From the NCBI RefSeq assembly GCF_036173105.1, contig NZ_CP108053.1:6634001-6698000 (forward strand): a stretch of DNA of 64,000 nucleotides, in the 5' to 3' direction. Position 1 is the first letter of the stretch. Each line of letters opens with the position of its first letter. Source of the stretch: Streptomyces sp. NBC_00287. GTDB taxonomy: Bacteria > Actinomycetota > Actinomycetes > Streptomycetales > Streptomycetaceae. A program made the position numbers and the translations under genes. This document shows, one piece after another, positions 59,747 through 64,000 of the stretch. The notes beneath the pieces are model-generated. The model saw nothing but the letters and a program-made list of their open reading frames with translations. It was not told where the DNA came from and ran no database searches.

Positions 59747-60604
59747 TCAGGGGACGCGGGCGATCAGGTACCGGAAGACATTCGGCATCCACACGGTCCC
59801 GTCGAGCCGTTGATACGGATGCAGCGCCTCCGTCAGCTCCTTGTCCACCTGCGCCGGGTCGGTCGCGGAGATCGCCGCGTCGAAGAGCCCCGTCGACAGC
59901 AGTCCTCGTACGGCGCTGTCGACGTCGGCGTATCCGAAGGGGCACGCCACCCGTCCGGAGCCGTCGGGGCGCAGTCCTGAGCGCTGGGCGACCTCCTCCA
60001 GGTCGTCGCGAAGGGCGGGGCGCCAACTGCCCGCGCTGCGCAGCGGATCGGCCAGTTTGGTGGCCACGCGCAGCACGGACGACGTGGTGCAGCGTTCCGG
60101 CGGACCCCAGCCGGCCAGCACCACGGGCGCCCCCCGCTCGGCGAGTTGCTTCGCCCCTTGAAGCAGTTCGCCGAGTCCCTCCGAGTCGCCCGCGAGGCAC
60201 CCGATGGGCTCGAAAGCGGTCACCAGGCTGTACGCGGGCGTCTCCGCGTCGGCCGCGCCCCCGGGGGAGCCGTCCGTGAGCCGGATGCCGGCACGCGCGC
60301 GTACGCCCCACGGCTCGGGCAGCAGCCGCTGCCGGGCCAGAGCGAGCCGTTCGGGGCGGGAGGGTTCGACACCGGTGACGGCTGCTCCTCGGGAGGCCGC
60401 CATCAGCAGGGCGAGCCCGGAACCGCAGCCGAGGCCCAACAGCCGGGTGCCGGAGCCCACTTCGAGCCGCTCGTAGACGGCCTCGTAGAGCGGTACCAGC
60501 ATCCGCTCCTGGATCTCGGACCAGTCACGCGCGCGTGCCCACAGGTTCACACGGGGCGTGGGTCCCGTGTGAGACAGGTGTTGCCGCACGAGCGTAGGTG
60601 TCAT
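59747..60604 (-). CDS. SAM-dependent methyltransferase-like protein
   Basis: 285 residues. RLLGLGCGSGLALLMAASRGAAVTGVEPSRPERLALARQRLL is a class I methyltransferase motif I/II (~53-94), then AYSLVTAFEPIGCLAGDSEGLGELLQGAKQLAERGAPVVLAGWGPPERCTT. The substrate domain is not recognisable. The motif-I first residue is Gly-Leu-Gly-Cys-Gly-Ser-Gly, as in functional enzymes. ATG 60604. Divergent from proS. Substrate unknown. Confidence 0.8.
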   Translation of the reverse strand: MTPTLVRQHLSHTGPTPRVNLWARARDWSEIQERMLVPLYEAVYERLEVGSGTRLLGLGCGSGLALLMAASRGAAVTGVEPSRPERLALARQRLLPEPWGVRARAGIRLTDGSPGGAADAETPAYSLVTAFEPIGCLAGDSEGLGELLQGAKQLAERGAPVVLAGWGPPERCTTSSVLRVATKLADPLRSAGSWRPALRDDLEEVAQRSGLRPDGSGRVACPFGYADVDSAVRGLLSTGLFDAAISATDPAQVDKELTEALHPYQRLDGTVWMPNVFRYLIARVP

Positions 60605-60765
60605 CGAAAGCGCCCCAATCCGCCGAGAGTTGCCGCTGTGCCCGTTTCCTGAGCCCCCGTGACGTGCGCTAGCTCTCCCCCCGTATGCCAGGAAACTCCG
60701 CCCTCGACCCGGCGTCCAGGGGTCGTCGGGCCCTGCTTGTGGCTGGGCCGTGCCTGTGGCGAGAA

Positions 60766-60796
60766 TTCACATTCCGGCAACGTGGGCCCGTACCAT
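60766..60796 (+). promoter_or_regulatory. Putative leaderless promoter of proS
   Basis: TTCACA (60766-60771), 19-base spacer, TACCAT (60791-60796) which ends six bases before the ATG at 60803. The message would begin at or next to the start codon. No ribosome site is visible before the ATG, consistent with a leaderless mRNA. Confidence 0.5.
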
Positions 60797-60802
60797 CGCG
60801 CC

Positions 60803-62215
60803 ATGGCAAAAGCACCCGTACTCACACCGCGGGCGGACGATTTCCCGCGCTGGTACCAGGATCTGATCAACAAGGCCGAGCTGGCCGACAACGGGCCGGT
60901 GCGCGGCACGATGGTGATCCGACCGTACGGGTACGGACTGTGGGAGCGGATGCAGGCGGAGATGGACGCCCGCATCAAGGAGACGGGCACCCAGAACGCG
61001 TATTTCCCGCTGCTGATCCCGCAGTCGTACTTCGCGAAGGAGGCCGACCACGTCGAGGGCTTCGCGCCCGAGCTGGCGGTGGTCACGCACGGCGGGGGCA
61101 AGGAACTCGAGGAACCCGCGGTCGTCCGGCCCACCTCCGAGATGATCATCAACGACTACTTCTCGAAGTGGGTGCAGAGCTACCGCGATCTGCCGCTGCT
61201 GATCAACCAGTGGGCGAACGTGGTCCGTTGGGAGCTGCGGCCCCGGCTGTTCCTTCGTACGACCGAATTCCTGTGGCAGGAGGGCCACACCGCGCACGCC
61301 ACCCATGAGGAGGCGCGCGACTTCGCCGCGCACATCCAGAGCGAGGTCTACGGCGACTTCCTGCGCAACGTCCTCGCGATGGACTTCGTCTCGGGTCGGA
61401 AGACCGTCAAGGAGCGCTTCGCGGGGGCCATCAACACCCTCACGCTCGAAAGCATGATGGGCGACGGCAAGGCCCTCCAGATGGTCACCAGCCATGAGCT
61501 GGGCCAGAACTTCGCCAAGGCCTTCAACACCTCGTATCTGTCGAAGGACGGCAAGCAGGAGCTGGTCTGGCAGACCTCGTGGGGTTCGACGACCCGCATG
61601 ATCGGTGCCCTGGTGATGACTCACGGGGATGACAACGGCCTGCGGGTCCCGCCGCGGCTCGCGCAGATCCAGGTCGTCGTCCTCGCGATCAAGGGCGATG
61701 AGGCAGTTCTGGCCAAGGTCCGCGAGATCGGCGACCGGCTGAAGGCGGCGGGCATCCGGGTGCAGGTCGACGACCGTACGGACACCCCCTTCGGGCGGCG
61801 CGCGGTCGACTGGGAGCTCAAGGGCGTGCCGGTACGGATCGAGATCGGGCCCCGCGACCTGGAGAACGGCACCGCGATGCTCGCGCGCCGGATTCCGGGC
61901 GGCAAGGAGCCGGTGGGCGTCGAGTCCCTGGTAGAGCTGCTGCCCGGGATCCTGGAGGAGGACCAGGCGCTGCTGCTGGAGCAGTCCCGAGCGCGGCGCG
62001 AGTCGCGTACGACCGAGGTGTCGACCATCGAGGAGGCCGTCGAGGCGGCCGCCGACGGCTGGGCGCGCATTCCGTGGGCGGTGCTCGGCGAGGCGGGCGA
62101 GACCAAGCTCGCCGAGCGCTCGCTGACCGTACGGTGTCTGCTCGCCGAGGACGGGTCGGTGCCGGTGGACGAGGACGCGCCCGGTAACGTCGCGATCGTC
62201 GCGCGCGCTTACTGA
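60803..62215 (+). CDS. proS: Prolyl-tRNA synthetase, archaeal/eukaryotic type
   Basis: 470 residues. VLTPRADDFPRWYQDLINKAELADNGPVRGTMVIRPYGYGLWERMQAEMDARIKETG, VRPTSEMIINDYFSKWVQSYRDLPLLINQWANVVRWELRPRLFLRTTEFLWQEGHTAHAT and TSHELGQNFAKAFNTSYLSKDGKQE are class II motifs 1-3 of ProRS. It lacks the ~180-residue insertion editing domain of bacterial-type ProRS (about 565 residues), which marks the archaeal/eukaryotic type. The anticodon domain (RLAQIQVVVLAIKGDEAVLAKV) follows, then the zinc-like C-terminal domain. It charges tRNA-Pro. A bacterial-type copy elsewhere in the genome is possible. Confidence 0.95.
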   Translation: MAKAPVLTPRADDFPRWYQDLINKAELADNGPVRGTMVIRPYGYGLWERMQAEMDARIKETGTQNAYFPLLIPQSYFAKEADHVEGFAPELAVVTHGGGKELEEPAVVRPTSEMIINDYFSKWVQSYRDLPLLINQWANVVRWELRPRLFLRTTEFLWQEGHTAHATHEEARDFAAHIQSEVYGDFLRNVLAMDFVSGRKTVKERFAGAINTLTLESMMGDGKALQMVTSHELGQNFAKAFNTSYLSKDGKQELVWQTSWGSTTRMIGALVMTHGDDNGLRVPPRLAQIQVVVLAIKGDEAVLAKVREIGDRLKAAGIRVQVDDRTDTPFGRRAVDWELKGVPVRIEIGPRDLENGTAMLARRIPGGKEPVGVESLVELLPGILEEDQALLLEQSRARRESRTTEVSTIEEAVEAAADGWARIPWAVLGEAGETKLAERSLTVRCLLAEDGSVPVDEDAPGNVAIVARAY

Positions 62216-62474
62216 GACGAGGCAGAAGGCGCGAGAGCGACCGAAAGGCCTCTTGCGCCTCTGCGGGACACTGCTTCCCCGCCGCGCGGAGACGGCATAC
62301 GCGCGGGTGCGTACGTCAGACTACGCACCACCTTGTGGTGAGCTGCGAGGCTTCTCCGCAGATCAGCGCACCCGCCCTCGTCCGGACGCATCAGCGGCAA
62401 CTGACGGGTACGTGCAAATTATTTGGGATGGCCCGGAATCGGAACACTGGGGCACCCCGGCTCGTTGTCATTAC

Positions 62475-63071
62475 GTGAGCACGACACAGACACCACCTGT
62501 TCTCGCCGCAGAACTGGCGCAGGCGTGGGCCGATATTCAGCGGCACCACCCCGAGCTGCCGGATCTCGCCGCGCCAGAGTCCCTGATCGGAGAGTCGTCG
62601 TCCGCGTGCGGACACGAGCTCTCCTTCGAGCGGCTGCTTCATGAGGCGGTGCACGGCATCGCCGCCGCCCGCGGAGTCCGCGACACCTCCCGTGCCGGCC
62701 GCTACCACAACCGCAGATTCCTCGCCATCGCCGAGGAGCTGGGCCTGGACCACCCCGATGAACCGCACCCCAGCAGCGGTTTCTCGCTGGTCACGCTCAA
62801 CCCGGAGGCCAAGCGGCGCTACCGCCCGACGATCGAGCGCCTCCAGCGCGCCCTGAAGGCGCACACGGCGGCCACTTCGGCGGACACGGCCCGCTCCTTC
62901 CGCGGCCCGGCGGCCCGGCACGGCTCCTCCGGCGGCGGCGTACGGGTCAAGGCGGTCTGCGACTGCGGCCGCAATGTCCGCGTCGTCCCGTCGGTCCTGG
63001 CCCAGGCCCCGATCGTCTGCGGCGGCTGCGGAAAGCCGTTCCGGATTCCCGAGGTCGTGGGCGCGGCGTAA
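62475..63071 (+). CDS. SprT-like zinc-binding protein
   Basis: 198 residues. LLHEAVHGIAAARGVRDTSRAGRYHNRRFLAIAEELGLDHP contains an HEAVH (HExxH) metal site with a downstream His near 103, as in SprT/SprT-like metalloproteases. C-terminal CDCGRNVRVVPSVLAQAPIVCGGCGKPF is a zinc ribbon (CxC...CxxC). It could process or bind nucleic-acid-associated substrates; function unknown. GTG 62475 chosen; the open frame upstream lacks coding character. No clear ribosome site. Gap 62216-62474 holds no supported gene. Confidence 0.78.
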   Translation: MSTTQTPPVLAAELAQAWADIQRHHPELPDLAAPESLIGESSSACGHELSFERLLHEAVHGIAAARGVRDTSRAGRYHNRRFLAIAEELGLDHPDEPHPSSGFSLVTLNPEAKRRYRPTIERLQRALKAHTAATSADTARSFRGPAARHGSSGGGVRVKAVCDCGRNVRVVPSVLAQAPIVCGGCGKPFRIPEVVGAA

Positions 63072-63131
63072 CCACCGACCGAGTACCGGCATCTCGTGGC
63101 TGCCGGTCGAGTGGGTGAGGTGCGTGCGCCG

Positions 63132-63160
63132 GGGTGCCGCTTACGGTTGTGGCGGCACCC
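63132..63160 (+). terminator. Hairpin after the SprT-like gene
   Basis: GGGTGCCGC pairs with GCGGCACCC (9 bp, 11-base loop), 61 bases after the stop. The rest of the 301-base gap to rpsP carries a CACAAT -10-like site near 63232. Confidence 0.65.
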
Positions 63161-63372
63161 ACGGCGCCGGGTCCTGCTCAGGCATGCCCGCGCGCGGCCG
63201 CCCTCGGTCCGAACCGAGCCGCAGGGTGTGGCACAATGGCTAGCTGTACTCGACAGCCGCACAGGACCCCTCTCTCCTCCGGCTGACGCGTCCATCGGGC
63301 ACTCGGGTACCGCAACCCCACGCGGCCATCTCGCCGTGCCCAACCACGTCAAAACCAGGAGAACCCACTCCC

Positions 63373-63795
63373 GTGGCAGTCAAGATCAAGCTGAAGCGTC
63401 TGGGCAAGATCCGTTCGCCTCACTACCGCATCGTCGTCGCCGACTCCCGTACCCGTCGTGACGGTCGTGCGATCGAGGAGATCGGTCTGTACCACCCGGT
63501 GCAGAACCCCTCGCGTATCGAGGTCAACGCCGAGCGCGTGGCGTACTGGCTCTCCGTCGGCGCCCAGCCGACCGAGCCCGTGCTCGCCATCCTCAAGAAG
63601 ACCGGCGACTGGCAGAAGTTCAAGGGCGAGCCCGCCCCGGCGCCGCTGCTCCAGCCGGCCGAGAAGGCCGCGCGCCCCTCGTTCGAGGCCCTGAGCGGCG
63701 ACGACGAGGGCAAGGGTGAGGCCATCACCCAGAAGAAGAAGGCGGAGAAGAAGGACGAGGCTGCTGCCGAGTCCTCTGAGTCGGCCGAGGCCTGA
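63373..63795 (+). CDS. rpsP: 30S ribosomal protein S16
   Basis: 140 residues. The conserved S16 core is residues 1-~85 (MAVKIKLKRLGKIRSPHYRIVVADSRTRRDGRAIEEIGLYHPVQNPS, then VAYWLSVGAQPTEPVLAILKKTGDW). A Pro/Lys/Glu-rich C-terminal extension (~95-140) is typical of actinobacterial S16. GTG 63373 follows CCAGGAGAACCCACTCCC. First gene of the rpsP-khpA-rimM-trmD-rplS type operon; the KH gene starts 2 bases after the stop. Confidence 0.97.
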   Translation: MAVKIKLKRLGKIRSPHYRIVVADSRTRRDGRAIEEIGLYHPVQNPSRIEVNAERVAYWLSVGAQPTEPVLAILKKTGDWQKFKGEPAPAPLLQPAEKAARPSFEALSGDDEGKGEAITQKKKAEKKDEAAAESSESAEA

Positions 63796-63797
63796 GC

Positions 63798-64000
63798 ATG
63801 CTCGAGGAGGCTCTCGAGCACCTCGTGAAGGGCATCGTCGACAACCCTGACGATGTGCAGGTCGCATCCCGCAATCTGCGCCGCGGGCAAGTGCTCGAGG
63901 TCCGGGTCCACCCCGACGACCTCGGCAAGGTGATCGGCCGCAACGGCCGCACCGCACGCGCTCTGCGCACCGTCGTGGGCGCCATCGGCGGCCGCGGTAT
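63798..64000 (+). CDS. khpA: KH-domain RNA-binding protein (partial, truncated by window edge)
   Basis: 67 codons visible. MLEEALEHLVKGIVDNPDDVQV, then LEVRVHPDDLGKVIGRNGRTARALRTVVGAIGGRG has the KH GxxG loop as IGRNGRT. It matches KhpA, the small KH protein encoded between rpsP and rimM; its RNA-binding acts in translation or rRNA metabolism. ATG 63798 is two bases after the rpsP stop, so same operon. The remainder of the gene lies to the right of 64000. Confidence 0.92.
   Translation, partial: MLEEALEHLVKGIVDNPDDVQVASRNLRRGQVLEVRVHPDDLGKVIGRNGRTARALRTVVGAIGGRG

Overview
This window is chromosomal DNA of a high-GC actinomycete, almost certainly a Streptomyces. The evidence is the strongly GC-rich third codon positions, many GTG starts, a complete conservon (cvnA-cvnB-cvnC-cvnD), NdgR, NsdA, an HU protein with a lysine-rich tail, and a gene order (gltX, ndgR-leuCD, hupS, cofC, plsC-gpsA-ddl, thiL-thiD, rpmB, recG, rsmD-coaD, rpmF-rnc-mutM, smc, ftsY, nsdA, amtB-glnK-glnD, ffh, rpsP) that I recall from the core of Streptomyces chromosomes. 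I see no insertion sequence, prophage, CRISPR array, origin or rRNA gene. This is core chromosome with a few accessory-looking genes.

Layout: 1-6.5 kb (minus strand) holds the start of a nitrate/nitrite-sensor type histidine kinase and a complete conservon. 7.1-10.5 kb holds a small repeat-containing protein, a fumarylacetoacetase-fold enzyme, gltX and a HAD hydrolase, followed by five tRNA genes (Gln-Glu-Glu-Gln-Glu). 11-13.1 kb carries a MerR regulator/DUF4188 pair with an operator and ndgR. 13.3-15.3 kb is leuCD. 15.6-23.5 kb holds hupS, cofC, plsC-gpsA-ddl, two minus-strand single genes, thiL-thiD and rpmB. 24-33.5 kb has a DAK/FakA-type kinase, a translationally coupled Hsp90-family/TPR pair (the most accessory-looking module), recG, rsmD and coaD. 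34-38 kb is a DivIVA/SepIVA-like gene, DUF177, rpmF, rnc and mutM. 37.8-41.1 kb has an HxlR/flavoprotein pair, a secreted CAP protein, acylphosphatase and a 67-residue protein. 41.3-48.9 kb holds smc, glcP, an LLM oxidoreductase and ftsY. 49-56 kb holds a primase/polymerase-like protein, nsdA and the nitrogen-sensing operon amtB-glnK-glnD. 56.1-64 kb holds ffh, ftsH, a methyltransferase, an archaeal/eukaryotic-type prolyl-tRNA synthetase, a SprT-like protein, rpsP and the start of a KH-domain protein.

How the genes work together: translation and protein targeting dominate (gltX next to Glu and Gln tRNAs, rpmB, rpmF, rpsP, rnc, ffh, ftsY, proS). There are compact metabolic operons (leuCD under NdgR, thiLD, plsC-gpsA) and a nitrogen operon behind a GlnR-like box. 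Many units end in strong hairpins, several with UUCG loops. In two cases the terminator of one gene is built from the last codons of the convergent neighbour. The best candidate for an undescribed system is the Hsp90-family ATPase coupled by an ATGA overlap to a 981-residue TPR protein. Coordinates of starts were chosen by ribosome-binding sites, overlaps and family length. Locus relationships to other genomes are from memory and were not checked by search.
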